A stretch of 64,000 nucleotides of DNA. Origin: Streptomyces musisoli. Its GTDB lineage: Bacteria > Actinomycetota > Actinomycetes > Streptomycetales > Streptomycetaceae. The stretch covers positions 868,001 through 932,000 of the forward strand of contig NZ_JAERRH010000003.1 in the NCBI RefSeq assembly GCF_016741855.1. The letters run 5' to 3'. Of this stretch, positions 41,884 to 55,406 are shown piece after piece. Position 1 is the stretch's first letter. Each line of letters begins with the position of its first letter. The notes under the pieces were generated by a model, which saw only the letters and a program-made list of their open reading frames with translations, was not told the DNA's origin and searched no databases. The translations under genes were made by a program, and so were the position numbers.

Positions 41884-42783
41884 TCAGGCGGCGGCGCCGC
41901 CCCGACCGGTCACCAGACGCGGCAGGACACGGAAGCCGATGCCGCCGGCGATCATCGTCGCGGCGCCGACGAGCAGGAACGCGGTCTGGCCGGCACCGGT
42001 CTCGGCGAGCTGCTTGTCGCCGCCCTGGGCCGAGGTGTCGGAGCCGGTGTCGGTCAGCGCCGAGGAGCCCTCGTCCTGGGGCACGTTGTTGTTGCCGCCG
42101 TCGGGCGTGGTGTGGTTGCCACCGGTGCCGCCGGTGCTGCCGGTGCTGCCGGAGTCACCGGAGGTGGAGCCGCCGTCGGTGCCGCTGTCGCCACCGTTGC
42201 CGTTGCCGCCCGAGTTGCCATTGCCACCCGAGTTGCCGTTACCGCCGTCGGTGCCGCTGTCGCCACCGTTGCCGTTGCCGCCATCGGTGCCGTTGCCACC
42301 GTTGCCGTTGCCACCCGAGTTGCCGTTGCCGCCGTCGGTGCCGCTGTCGCCGCCGATGGAAGCGTCACCGCCGATGGAAGCGTCACCGCCGATCGAGGCG
42401 TCGCCACCGATGGAGGCGTCACCGCCGATGGAGGCGTCACCGCCGGTCGCGGCGTCGCCACCCGTGGAGGCGTCGCCACCGGTCGCGGCGTCACCACCGG
42501 TCGCGGCGTCGCCGCCCGTGGAGGCGTCGCCACCGCTGGCAGCGGCGCCGCTCGAGCCGTCCGTGCCGGCGGTGGTGCAGATGCCGATCGGGCAGCCGCC
42601 GTCGGTACCGCCCTCGGTGTTGCCGCCGTCGGCGCCGACACCGCTCACGCCGAGGCTGATCGGGCCCGCCTGGACGTCGAGGTCCAGGGCGGACGCCGCG
42701 CCGGCTGCGGTCAGCGACGCACCGGCCGCGATCACGGCGCCGGCGGCTATCCGCGCGACCCGGATCCGCGTCTTCTTCGTCAT
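41884..42783 (-). CDS. LAETG-anchored Gly/Asp repeat surface protein
   Basis: This 299-residue exported protein has a signal peptide (about residues 1-32, ending AAGASLTAAGAASA) and a short folded region with CPIGIC. A long repeat tract follows: GGDAS/GGDAT hexads, then GGNGNSGG and GTDGGNGN runs. The C terminus carries LAETG, a hydrophobic segment and RGGAAA, a class E sortase signal. It should be linked to the cell wall. The Gly/Asp/Asn repeats may bind calcium or act as a flexible spacer. It is convergent with the small membrane protein gene. Confidence 0.83.
   Translation of the reverse strand: MTKKTRIRVARIAAGAVIAAGASLTAAGAASALDLDVQAGPISLGVSGVGADGGNTEGGTDGGCPIGICTTAGTDGSSGAAASGGDASTGGDAATGGDAATGGDASTGGDAATGGDASIGGDASIGGDASIGGDASIGGDASIGGDSGTDGGNGNSGGNGNGGNGTDGGNGNGGDSGTDGGNGNSGGNGNSGGNGNGGDSGTDGGSTSGDSGSTGSTGGTGGNHTTPDGGNNNVPQDEGSSALTDTGSDTSAQGGDKQLAETGAGQTAFLLVGAATMIAGGIGFRVLPRLVTGRGGAAA
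42100..42540. repeat. Coding repeats of the LAETG protein
   Basis: 18-base units encoding GGDASI or GGDAAT are repeated eleven times around 42355-42540, and 12-27-base units encoding GGNGN and GTDGG are repeated through 42160-42350. They are imperfect and likely to vary in copy number. Confidence 0.85.
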
Positions 42784-43037
42784 ATGGTTGCTACCCCCAG
42801 TAGCTGTTCGTCAATGAGGCGTCGCGTGGGGCGTGCCGTGATCGACGGAGGCAGCTGGTGACGAAGCGCGTCAACTACTCGATCCCCCGGTTCACATGCG
42901 CCCCTCAAGTACGCATGCCGCGCCTCACCCTTCCGATTTTTCAAAGCAACGTCAAGGGCGTTGCGGGCGCAATGTCCGGCGAGGCGATGTTTGCGGGGAA
43001 TTGAAGCCTGTGAGTGTGATGTAGAACCCAGACAAAA

Positions 43038-43068
43038 GACAACTGCCGCCCTTCGGACGGCAGTTGTC
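43038..43068 (-). terminator. Rho-independent terminator after prfB
   Basis: GACAACTGCCG (43038-43048) pairs perfectly with CGGCAGTTGTC (43058-43068). On the minus strand the stem is followed by TTTTG, a better T tract than elsewhere in the window. Confidence 0.9.
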
Positions 43069-43080
43069 ATGTCGACAAAG

Positions 43081-44187
43081 TTACTTCTCCTGCTGCTTGC
43101 GCCAGCGAATGCCGGCCTCCAGGAACCCGTCGATCTCACCGTTGAACACGGCTTCCGGGTTGCCCACCTCGTGCTCGGTGCGCAGGTCCTTGACCATCTG
43201 GTAAGGGTGCAGCACGTAGGAGCGCATCTGGTTGCCCCACGAGTTGCCGCCGTCGCCCTTGAGGGCGTCCATCTTGGCCTGCTCCTCCTGCCGGCGCCGC
43301 TCCAGCAGCTTGGCCTGGAGGACGTTCATGGCGGTGGCCTTGTTCTGGATCTGCGACCGCTCGTTCTGGCAGGAGACCACGATGCCGGTGGGGAGGTGGG
43401 TGAGGCGCACCGCGGAGTCGGTGGTGTTCACGCCCTGGCCGCCGGGGCCGGAGGACCGGTAGACGTCGACGCGCAGCTCGGACTCGTCGATCTCGATGTG
43501 GTCGGTCTGCTCGACCACGGGCAGCACCTCGACACCGGCGAAGGAGGTCTGCCGGCGCCCCTGGTTGTCGTAGGGCGAGATGCGCACGAGGCGGTGGGTG
43601 CCCTGCTCGACGGAGAGGGTGCCGTAGGCGTACGGCGCCTGCACGGAGAAGGTGGTCGACTTGATGCCGGCCTCTTCCGCGTACGACGTCTCGATCAGCT
43701 CGGTCTTGTAGCCGCGCTGCTCGGCCCAGCGCAGGTACATGCGCTGGAGCTTCTCGGCGAAGTCGGCGGCGTCGACGCCACCGGCCTCGGCGCGGATGTT
43801 GACGAGCGCCTCACGGGAGTCGTACTCGCCGGACAGGAGGGTGCGGACCTCCATCTCGTCCAGCGCCTTCTTCACGGACGCCAGCTCGGACTCGGCCTCG
43901 GCGCGGGTGTCCGGGTCGTCCTCCTCCTCGGCCATCTCGAAGAGGACCGCGAGGTCGTCGATGCGGCCGCGCAGCCCTTCCGCCTTCCTGACCTCGGCCT
44001 GGAGGTGGGAGAGCTTGCTGGTGATCTTCTGCGCCTCGTCCGGGTTGTCCCACAGGGACGGCGCGGCCGCCTGCTCCTCGAGCACGGCGATGTCTGCCCT
44101 CAGCTTGTCGAGGTCCAGGACGGCCTCGATCGACTCCATGGTCGAGGAGAGGGACTTCAGCTCTTCGGATACATCGACGACTGCCAC
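43081..44187 (-). CDS. prfB: Peptide chain release factor 2
   Basis: This 368-residue RF2 releases proteins at UGA and UAA codons. GGQ of the peptidyl-hydrolysis loop is present near residue 250 in [20 protein letters not shown]. The tripeptide that reads the stop codon is SPY (residues about 205-207, [16 protein letters not shown]) where E. coli has SPF. The N-terminal domain I and the RF2 helical tail are complete. The gene is one continuous frame with no internal in-frame stop, so the programmed +1 frameshift that controls prfB in many bacteria is absent. Start ATG 44187. Confidence 0.95.
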   Translation of the reverse strand: MAVVDVSEELKSLSSTMESIEAVLDLDKLRADIAVLEEQAAAPSLWDNPDEAQKITSKLSHLQAEVRKAEGLRGRIDDLAVLFEMAEEEDDPDTRAEAESELASVKKALDEMEVRTLLSGEYDSREALVNIRAEAGGVDAADFAEKLQRMYLRWAEQRGYKTELIETSYAEEAGIKSTTFSVQAPYAYGTLSVEQGTHRLVRISPYDNQGRRQTSFAGVEVLPVVEQTDHIEIDESELRVDVYRSSGPGGQGVNTTDSAVRLTHLPTGIVVSCQNERSQIQNKATAMNVLQAKLLERRRQEEQAKMDALKGDGGNSWGNQMRSYVLHPYQMVKDLRTEHEVGNPEAVFNGEIDGFLEAGIRWRKQQEK

Positions 44188-44269
44188 GCCTCCAGCGTAA
44201 CGGCTCCGCCGAGCACCCAGTGAGCCCTCGCCCGCGAGGCGGCCGGGCCGGGGGCGGGGAAGCCCCGGC

Positions 44270-45496
44270 TCAGGGGGCCGACGTGCGGTGGTCGGCCGGC
44301 GCCGGCCGGTCGTCCCCGTCGGCCGACACCCACCACGCCCCGACGCCCACGACGGCGGCCACGACCACTCCGGCCACTCCCAGCGTCACCCTCCTGCGCC
44401 GTACGGCGGCCCGGTGCCGGGCCGAGCCCGGCCGGGCCGCGCCGGCGGGCCGGGGAGCGCGAGCGGTCCCGTGGGCCCCGCCGGCCAGTTCGTCCGGCCC
44501 CGGCACCCGCATCGACGTGTGGGTGTCCCGGTTGGAGTCCGGCCTGGCCCCGGGGACCAGCGAGACGGCCCCCCGGCGCCGTACCGGCTCGTCCCCCGGT
44601 TCGGCGGCCGGCGCCGGCTCCTCCGTCTCGTCCTCGGCGAGCCCCGGCTCGTCCACGTCCAGCGGCGGCATCCCGGCCAGCAGGGGAAGCTGCTCACGCA
44701 GCCGGTCCGCCAGCTCCGAGGCGCGCAGCCGGGAGGCGGGGGCCTTGGCCAGGCACTGCACCAGCAGCTGCCACAGCTCCTCGGGGATGCCGGGCAGCGG
44801 TACGACGGTCTCGGTGACGTGCCTGCGCAGGACCGCGCCGGGGTGTCCGCCGCCGAAGGGCGTGAAGCCGGCCAGCAGCTCGTACAGGACCGTCGCCAGC
44901 GCGTAGATGTCCACGGCGGCGCGGGGCGGCAGGCCCTCCACGATCTCCGGGGCCAGGTAGTCCGGGGTGCCGATGATCTTCGTGGCGCGGGTCCGCTTCG
45001 GCGAGTCGATCAGCTTGGCGACGCCGAAGTCGGTGAGCAGGGCGGGATGGGATCCGCCCGGCCCCAGCGGGCCCCGCATGTCGAGCAGGACGTTCTCGGG
45101 CTTGACGTCCCGGTGGACGACCCCGGCCGCGTGGGCCGCCGCCAGCGCGTCGGCGATGTCGGCGACGATCGCCACGGCCGCCTCGGGCGCGAGCCGCCGT
45201 TCCCGCTCCAGCCGGGTGCGCAGGTCGGTGCCGCGCACGAGGTCCATGACCAGGGCCAGGTCGTTGCCGTCCACCACGAGGTCCCGCACGGTGACGATGT
45301 GCGGGTGTTCCAGGCCGAGCAGCGCGGTGCGCTCCTGCACGAAGCGTCCGACGAGCTCCTGGTCGGAGGCGAGATCCTCGCGCAGCAGCTTGATGGCGAC
45401 GGGGCCGTCCGGTCCCTCCCCCAGCCACACCGTGCCGGCGCTGCCCCGGCCCAGGATCTGGTTCGCGGTGTACCGGCTGCCGATCTTCCGTGCCAA
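44270..45496 (-). CDS. pkaB: Eukaryotic-type Ser/Thr protein kinase PkaB-like
   Basis: This 408-residue membrane kinase starts at TTG 45496 with AGGAG five bases upstream, which decides against earlier ATGs. The kinase domain (about 7-270) has the [11 protein letters not shown] loop, VAIKLL Lys, [11 protein letters not shown] catalytic loop, DFG and APE. A juxtamembrane region (about 280-370) and a single C-terminal membrane segment ([20 protein letters not shown]) with a short outer tail complete it. It matches the pkaB partner of pkaA in S. coelicolor by order and type. It sits 360 bases downstream of pkaA on the same strand. Confidence 0.88.
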   Translation of the reverse strand: MARKIGSRYTANQILGRGSAGTVWLGEGPDGPVAIKLLREDLASDQELVGRFVQERTALLGLEHPHIVTVRDLVVDGNDLALVMDLVRGTDLRTRLERERRLAPEAAVAIVADIADALAAAHAAGVVHRDVKPENVLLDMRGPLGPGGSHPALLTDFGVAKLIDSPKRTRATKIIGTPDYLAPEIVEGLPPRAAVDIYALATVLYELLAGFTPFGGGHPGAVLRRHVTETVVPLPGIPEELWQLLVQCLAKAPASRLRASELADRLREQLPLLAGMPPLDVDEPGLAEDETEEPAPAAEPGDEPVRRRGAVSLVPGARPDSNRDTHTSMRVPGPDELAGGAHGTARAPRPAGAARPGSARHRAAVRRRRVTLGVAGVVVAAVVGVGAWWVSADGDDRPAPADHRTSAP

Positions 45497-45856
45497 GACT
45501 GCTCCTACAGACGCGTGTTGTCGCTGCTGCGTCATTCCGGGGGGCGGTCCCCCCGGACCCCCAGCCGACGGACCAGGACCCTGAGCGATAAAACTACGCG
45601 TCGATGGAGCCAACCTTCACCGCGGAGACGGAAATCACCCGGCAGATGTCGACAAATCCCTAAACCAGCGATCGGTTTCCGCTGCTTCGCCCGATCGGTT
45701 GCGGTCGCCCCGCCCGACCGGTTCCCACAGCATCGCCCGACCGGTTCCCACAGCATCGCCCGATCCCCGACCGTCGCCCCGCCCGGCCGGTTCCCACAGC
45801 GTTCGCCCGATCACCGGCGGTCGCCCCGCCCGGCCGGTCGCGGTCGCCGCGCCGGA
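45497..45856. other. 360-bp gap between pkaA and pkaB with degenerate repeats
   Basis: No gene is supported. The part at 45700-45830 holds imperfect 23-base units built on CCCGACCGGTTCCCACAGC and interspersed GTCGCCCCGCCC blocks. The pkaB ribosome site lies in the first bases past its start. Confidence 0.6.
45700..45830. repeat. 23-base degenerate tandem repeats
   Basis: CGCCCGACCGGTTCCCACAG occurs at 45711 and 45734 (23 bases apart) and a diverged copy with CGGCCGGTTCCCACAG lies near 45783. It includes the palindrome ACCGGT. It could be an operator cluster or a chance minisatellite. Confidence 0.6.
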
Positions 45857-47563
45857 TCAGTTCCCGCTGCCGGACGAGCCGCCCAGGTCCTTGATCCAGC
45901 CGCCCACCTTGCCGGCCCAGTCGTGCAGCTGGTCCCAGTAGCCCTTGCCGGTGCCGATCCAGTCCTGAAGCGGGGTCAGCTCCCAGACCAGCCAGCTCGC
46001 CACGATCAGGATGACGATCGTGAACAGGCAGCCCTTCAGGCAGCCGAGGCCGGGGATCTTCGTCGGGTTGGCGCTGCGCTGCCGCGGCGCCCGGGGCTCG
46101 CGCGCGGGCCGCTGCGGCTCCGGCGGGGCGGGCGGCGCGTACCGCTGCGGCTGCTGCGGCGGGGCGTACTGCTGGGGCTGCTGCGGGTAGCCGTATCCCG
46201 GGGCCTGCTGCCGGCCGCGGGGCTGCGGCTGCTGCGGGCGGCCCTGCGGGGCCGGGCGGGGCTGCTGCTGGGGCCGCGGTGCGACCTGCCGCTGGGGGCG
46301 GCGGCGCAGCGGGTCCTCGTCCGGGTCCAGGTACTGGACCTGGGTCTGCTCGTTGCGGTCGCGGGCCGCCCGCAGCTGCCCCTGCCAGGGGTGCGGCTGC
46401 TCGGGCTGCTGTCCCTGCGGGCCGTACTGCCCCTGGCCCTGCTGTCCCGGCGGGACGGGCGGCAGCACGGCCGTCGGGTCCGCCGCGCCCGTGTTCGGCA
46501 GGACGGCGGTGGGGTCGGCGGCACCGGCCGGGCCGCCGGTGTGCGGCAGCACGCTGGTCGCGGCGTTCGGGTCGTACGCCCCCTGCGGCGCGTTGGTCGG
46601 CAGCACCTGGGTGGGATCGGCGGCACCGGGCGCGCCCGGGACGGCGGCCGGGGCCGGGTCGGGCGCGAGCAGCGCGCCGACGCCCTCGGCCGCGGCGATC
46701 TGCGCGGCGTTCGCGTGCACGCCGACGCCCTCGGCGACGACCCGCAGCCCGCGCGCGAGGTTCTCGGCGCTGGGCCGTTGCTCGGGGCTCTTGCGCAGGC
46801 AGCGCTCTATGACCGTCCACAGCGGCTCGGGGACGGTGGAGGGGCGGCGCGGCTCGGCGCTCAGGTGCTGGTGCAGAACCTCCAGGGCGCTGCCGCCGGA
46901 GAACGGCGGGCGCCCGGTGACAAGTTCGTACAGCAGGATGCCGGCGCCGTAGATGTCGACGGCGGAGGTCTGCGGGCGGCCCTCGGCGGACTCCGGGGCG
47001 ACGTACGCGGGTGTGCCGACGAACTCGTGGGTGCGGGTCAGGCCCGGGGAGTCGGCGAGGCGGGCGATGCCGAAGTCGGTCAGCATCGGGTGCATCTGGC
47101 CGTCGTACTGCTGGAGCAGGACGTTGGCGGGCTTCAGGTCGCGGTGGACGACGCCGTCGGCGTGGCTCGCGGCGAGGGCGTCGGCGATCTGGGCCGTCAT
47201 CAGCGCGGCGGCGACCGGGCTGAAGGGGCCGTTCTCACGCAGGTAGCGGTGCAGGTCGGGGCCGTCGACGAGGTCCATGACCAGGGCCAGCAGGTCGCCC
47301 TCGACGACCAGGTCGCGCACCCGGACGATGTTCGGATGGGTGAGCCGGAGCAGGACGGAGCGCTCCCGCAGGAAGCGCATCACGATGTCCGGGTCGCTCG
47401 CCAGCTCCTCTTTCAGGACCTTGATCGCGACCGTCTCTCCCGGCTGTCCGGGCACGGCCGCCTCGGCGCCCGCGGTCTCGCGCTGGCGGGCACGCCAGAC
47501 GGTGCCTGTGGCGCCGCGTCCGAGCGGCTCCTCAAGCAGGTACTTGCTGCCGACTGGCCGCAC
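45857..47563 (-). CDS. pkaA: Eukaryotic-type Ser/Thr protein kinase PkaA-like
   Basis: This 568-residue kinase starts at GTG 47563 with AGGGAG upstream. The kinase domain (about 5-285) has the GRGATGTVWRA loop, VAIKVL Lys, HRDLKPANVLL catalytic loop, DFG and APE. A Pro/Gln-rich disordered linker of about 200 residues and one membrane segment near the C terminus (CLFTIVILIVASWLVWEL) follow, with an outer tail of about 45 residues. It corresponds to pkaA of S. coelicolor by type and neighbours. It is divergent from a gene for an FHA-domain protein, the kind of domain that binds phosphothreonine. Confidence 0.88.
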   Translation of the reverse strand: MRPVGSKYLLEEPLGRGATGTVWRARQRETAGAEAAVPGQPGETVAIKVLKEELASDPDIVMRFLRERSVLLRLTHPNIVRVRDLVVEGDLLALVMDLVDGPDLHRYLRENGPFSPVAAALMTAQIADALAASHADGVVHRDLKPANVLLQQYDGQMHPMLTDFGIARLADSPGLTRTHEFVGTPAYVAPESAEGRPQTSAVDIYGAGILLYELVTGRPPFSGGSALEVLHQHLSAEPRRPSTVPEPLWTVIERCLRKSPEQRPSAENLARGLRVVAEGVGVHANAAQIAAAEGVGALLAPDPAPAAVPGAPGAADPTQVLPTNAPQGAYDPNAATSVLPHTGGPAGAADPTAVLPNTGAADPTAVLPPVPPGQQGQGQYGPQGQQPEQPHPWQGQLRAARDRNEQTQVQYLDPDEDPLRRRPQRQVAPRPQQQPRPAPQGRPQQPQPRGRQQAPGYGYPQQPQQYAPPQQPQRYAPPAPPEPQRPAREPRAPRQRSANPTKIPGLGCLKGCLFTIVILIVASWLVWELTPLQDWIGTGKGYWDQLHDWAGKVGGWIKDLGGSSGSGN

Positions 47564-47958
47564 GTCACGCGCTCCCTGCTGATTGCTGTTGCTTGCTTGC
47601 CTGCATTCCGGTGTTCCGACCCACTGTAGTGCTGTGCTCCAGGGCAGTACGTACGTGTTCCGGGGCACGTTCGAGAGGCTCGACGGAAAGACGCGCGTCC
47701 CGGTCTCCCGGTTGCCGGGGCCGGACGTGACCGATCTCAACTGATCGCCGACGGGGTACTGGTCAGGCATTTTTGGGGGCAGAGCCGACCAATCAAGATC
47801 ACTTCTGTCCGGGTCCCGGGCGCGTCGTCGGTGGCAGGTGCGAGGATGCCTCCAGCAGCCTGCCGGGACGGCTCCGGCGGCTGCTGGCCGACGTGCTCGT
47901 GGGGGTGGGGGGAAGTCCGCGCCCGCGCAGACCCGCGCAGAAGGGACCGCTGACGCCG
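47564..47958. other. Divergent region between pkaA and FHA protein gene
   Basis: This 395-base stretch must hold both promoters. It contains an A/T-rich tract near 47770 (CATTTTTGGGGGCAG) and no gene that I can support. I cannot identify a specific operator. Confidence 0.45.
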
Positions 47959-52485
<4,527 letters not shown>

Positions 52486-52675
52486 GTGATCCCGCCGGCC
52501 CCCGGGCCGCCGGAAACCCGTACGCATACACCCCTGGTCACGAGCCGGTCACGATGCGCCGGTCGACACCGCAGGCGCTCTTGCCCGCCCGGAGCGGCCC
52601 GGCGTAGACCGGACCGCACGGGACAGAGTTCTGACGTTCAACGACGTTCAACGGAGAACGACGAACGGGGAAGTG

Positions 52676-54055
52676 ATGCGCAGCAAGAGCAGCACGTTCC
52701 GGGCCCACAGGGCCGTCACCACACTCGCCACCCTGCTCGCGGGAGCCCTGGCGCTCTCCGCCTGCTCCAGCAGTGACAACGACAAGAAGGACAACGGGGA
52801 GAAGAGCGGCGGGGCCACCGGCTCCACCGTCACCCTGCCGAAGCTGGACGGCGCCCACCTGGAGGTGGCCGCCGTCTGGACCGGTGCCGAGCAGGCCAAC
52901 TTCAAGAAGGTCCTCGCCGAGTTCGAGAAGCGCACCGGCGCGAAGGTCACCTTCGTGCCCGCGCAGGATCCGATCATCAACTTCCTCGGTTCGAAGATCG
53001 CGGGCGGTCAGCCGCCGGACGTCGCGCTGCTGCCGCAGCCCGGCGCCATCAGGCAGGCCGTGCAGAAGGGCTGGGCCAAACCGATCGGACCGGAGGGACA
53101 GAAGGAGCTGGCGAAGAACTACTCGCAGGGCTGGCAGGACATCGGCAAGGTCGACGGCAAGCAGTACGGCGTCTACTACAAGGCCGCCAACAAGTCGCTG
53201 ATCTGGTACAACGCCAAGGTCTTCGAGAACGCGGGCGCCCAGGAACCCAAGACCTGGAAGGACCTGCTGACCGCGTCGCAGGCGGTGTACGACTCCGGGG
53301 TCACGCCGTTCTCGGTGGCCGGCGCGGACGGCTGGCCGCTGACCGACTGGTTCGAGAACATCTACCTGTCGCAGGCCGGTCCGGAGAAGTACGACCAGCT
53401 CGCCCAGCACAAGATCAAGTGGACCGATCCGTCGGTGAAGCAGGCGCTGACCACCCTCGCACAGGTCTGGGGCAAGAAGGACTACCTGGCGGGCGGCCAG
53501 GACGGCGCCCTCCAGACGGAGTTCCCGCAGTCGGTCACCCAGACCTTCACCGGCGGCGACCAGCCGAAGTCGGCCATGGTCTACGAGGGCGACTTCGTGC
53601 AGGTCAACATCGGTGAGACCAAGGCGAAGGTGGGGACGGACGCGAAGGTGTTCCCGTTCCCGGCGGTCGGCTCGGCCGCACCGGTGGTCTCCGGCGGTGA
53701 CGCGGCGGTGATCCTGAAGGACTCCAAGGCGGCGCAGGCCCTGGCCGCCTTCCTCGCCTCCCCGGACGCGGCGACGATCCAGGCGAAGCTCGGCGGCTAC
53801 CTCTCCCCGAACAAGAACGTGCCGGTCTCGGCGTACCCGAACGCGGTGCAGCAGAAGATCGCCAAGGCGCTGATCGCGTCCGGCGACGACTTCCGCTTCG
53901 ACATGTCCGACCAGGCCCCGCAGGCCTTCGGTGGGACGCCCGGCAAGGGTGAGTGGAAGGACCTCCAGGACTTCCTGAAGAACCCGAAGGACGTCGCGGG
54001 CGCCCAGGCGAAGCTGGAGAAGGACGCGGCGGCGGCCTACGGGAACGGGGGCTGA
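52676..54055 (+). CDS. Sugar ABC transporter substrate-binding lipoprotein
   Basis: This 459-residue lipoprotein has a signal peptide and the lipobox LSAC, with Cys30 as the lipidation site. The mature part is a cluster-B (MalE-like) binding protein, with the typical AVWTGAEQANFKKVLAEFEKRTGAKVTF start and a GDFVQVNIGETK loop later. It should capture a sugar, probably an oligosaccharide or alpha-glucoside, at the outer face of the membrane. The exact sugar is unknown. Start ATG 52676; the GTG at 52673 overlaps it. The two permease genes follow directly. A 10-base tandem repeat GACGTTCAAC lies upstream at 52633-52652. Confidence 0.87.
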   Translation: MRSKSSTFRAHRAVTTLATLLAGALALSACSSSDNDKKDNGEKSGGATGSTVTLPKLDGAHLEVAAVWTGAEQANFKKVLAEFEKRTGAKVTFVPAQDPIINFLGSKIAGGQPPDVALLPQPGAIRQAVQKGWAKPIGPEGQKELAKNYSQGWQDIGKVDGKQYGVYYKAANKSLIWYNAKVFENAGAQEPKTWKDLLTASQAVYDSGVTPFSVAGADGWPLTDWFENIYLSQAGPEKYDQLAQHKIKWTDPSVKQALTTLAQVWGKKDYLAGGQDGALQTEFPQSVTQTFTGGDQPKSAMVYEGDFVQVNIGETKAKVGTDAKVFPFPAVGSAAPVVSGGDAAVILKDSKAAQALAAFLASPDAATIQAKLGGYLSPNKNVPVSAYPNAVQQKIAKALIASGDDFRFDMSDQAPQAFGGTPGKGEWKDLQDFLKNPKDVAGAQAKLEKDAAAAYGNGG

Positions 54056-54062
54056 TCCGGCC

Positions 54063-55406
54063 ATGGCGTCGGCAGCGGCGGCCGGGGCCCCACCGGGCCC
54101 CGCCGCACCCCGCAGTCGCAAGAGCGTGACCGGCACCCGGAGGACCGTGGCAGCCCTGTTCCTGCTGCCCGCGCTGGTGCTGCTCGGCGCGCTCGTGGTC
54201 TACCCCATCGGGTACTCGCTCGTCCGCAGCTTCTACAACGCCTCCGGCGACGGCTTCGCCGGCTTCGACAACTACACGACCCTCTTCACCGACGACAGCA
54301 TCCGGACCGCCCTGAAGAACAACGTCATCTGGGTGGTGTTCGCGCCGACCGTCTCCACCGCGCTCGGTCTGGTCTTCGCGGTGCTGACCGAACGGGTGCG
54401 CTGGGGAACGGCGTTCAAGCTGGTCGTCTTCATGCCGATGGCGATCTCGATGCTGGCCGCCGGGATCATCTTCCGGCTGGTGTACGACCAGGACCCGGAC
54501 AAGGGAGTCGCGAACGGGGTGTGGGTGGGCGTGCACGACACGTTCGCGCAGTCGTCGGCGTTCCCGAAGGCCCACCCGGGACGGGAGTCGCCGCTGGTGG
54601 CCGAGGACGGCGGCTTCGTCACCAAGGCCGCCGTGCACGCCGGGCAGCCGGTCGGTCTGCCGCTCGTCGGCGTCGCCCCGGACCAGCTGCCGGACGGTGT
54701 GCGCAAGGCCGCCGCCGCCCGAGCGGAGCCGGGGAAGGTCACCGGCACCACCTGGCAGGACTTCACCCGCGGCAAGGGCGTCGGAAAGCTCGGCGCACCC
54801 GATCCGTCCGAGGTGGGCTATGCCGGGATGCGGATCGAGGCGGTGAAGGACGGCAAGGTGGTCGCCTCGGCGGAGGCGGCCGGTGACGGCACGTTCGCCC
54901 TGCCCGCGTCGGCCGACGGGGCCCGGCTCAGGCTGCCCGCGAGCAATTTCAAGGAGCCGTACAACGGGGTCGACTGGCTCGGCCCGGCCCTGGTCACCCC
55001 GGCGATCATCGGGGCGTACGTGTGGATGTGGGCGGGCTTCGCGATGGTGCTGATCGCGGCCGGTCTCGCGGGCGTGCCCCGGGAGCTGCTGGAGGCGGCG
55101 CGGGTGGACGGCGCCACCGAGTGGCAGGTGTTCCGCAAGGTCACGGTGCCGCTGCTGGCGCCGGTGCTGGCGGTCGTCGTCGTCACGCTGATGATCAACG
55201 TGCTGAAGGTGTTCGACCTGGTGTTCATCATCGCGCCGGGCTCCTCCCAGGACGACGCGAACGTGCTGGCGCTGGAGCTGTACCGCAAGGGCTTCGCGGA
55301 GAGCCAGCCGGGTATCGCCAGCGCGATCTCGGTGTTCCTGCTGCTGCTGGTGATCCCGGTGATGGCATTCAACATCCGTCGGCTGCGGCGGGAGGTGCGG
55401 CGATGA
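54063..55406 (+). CDS. Sugar ABC permease 1 with large extracytoplasmic loop
   Basis: This 447-residue MalF-type permease has the binding-protein-dependent EAA loop, ELLEAARVDGATEWQVFRKVTVPLLAP. A first group of membrane segments (about 20-150) is followed by a non-membrane insertion (about 150-295) that ends with VEAVKDGKVVASAEAAGDGTFALP-like beta sequence. Three more membrane segments follow. The insertion resembles the position of the MalF P2 loop that touches the binding protein. It is eight bases downstream of the lipoprotein gene and overlaps the next gene by four bases. Confidence 0.87.
   Translation: MASAAAAGAPPGPAAPRSRKSVTGTRRTVAALFLLPALVLLGALVVYPIGYSLVRSFYNASGDGFAGFDNYTTLFTDDSIRTALKNNVIWVVFAPTVSTALGLVFAVLTERVRWGTAFKLVVFMPMAISMLAAGIIFRLVYDQDPDKGVANGVWVGVHDTFAQSSAFPKAHPGRESPLVAEDGGFVTKAAVHAGQPVGLPLVGVAPDQLPDGVRKAAAARAEPGKVTGTTWQDFTRGKGVGKLGAPDPSEVGYAGMRIEAVKDGKVVASAEAAGDGTFALPASADGARLRLPASNFKEPYNGVDWLGPALVTPAIIGAYVWMWAGFAMVLIAAGLAGVPRELLEAARVDGATEWQVFRKVTVPLLAPVLAVVVVTLMINVLKVFDLVFIIAPGSSQDDANVLALELYRKGFAESQPGIASAISVFLLLLVIPVMAFNIRRLRREVRR

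Noticed and set aside
43081..44187. Programmed frameshift in prfB
   Set aside because: The frame is open from start to stop with no in-frame stop codon near codon 25.
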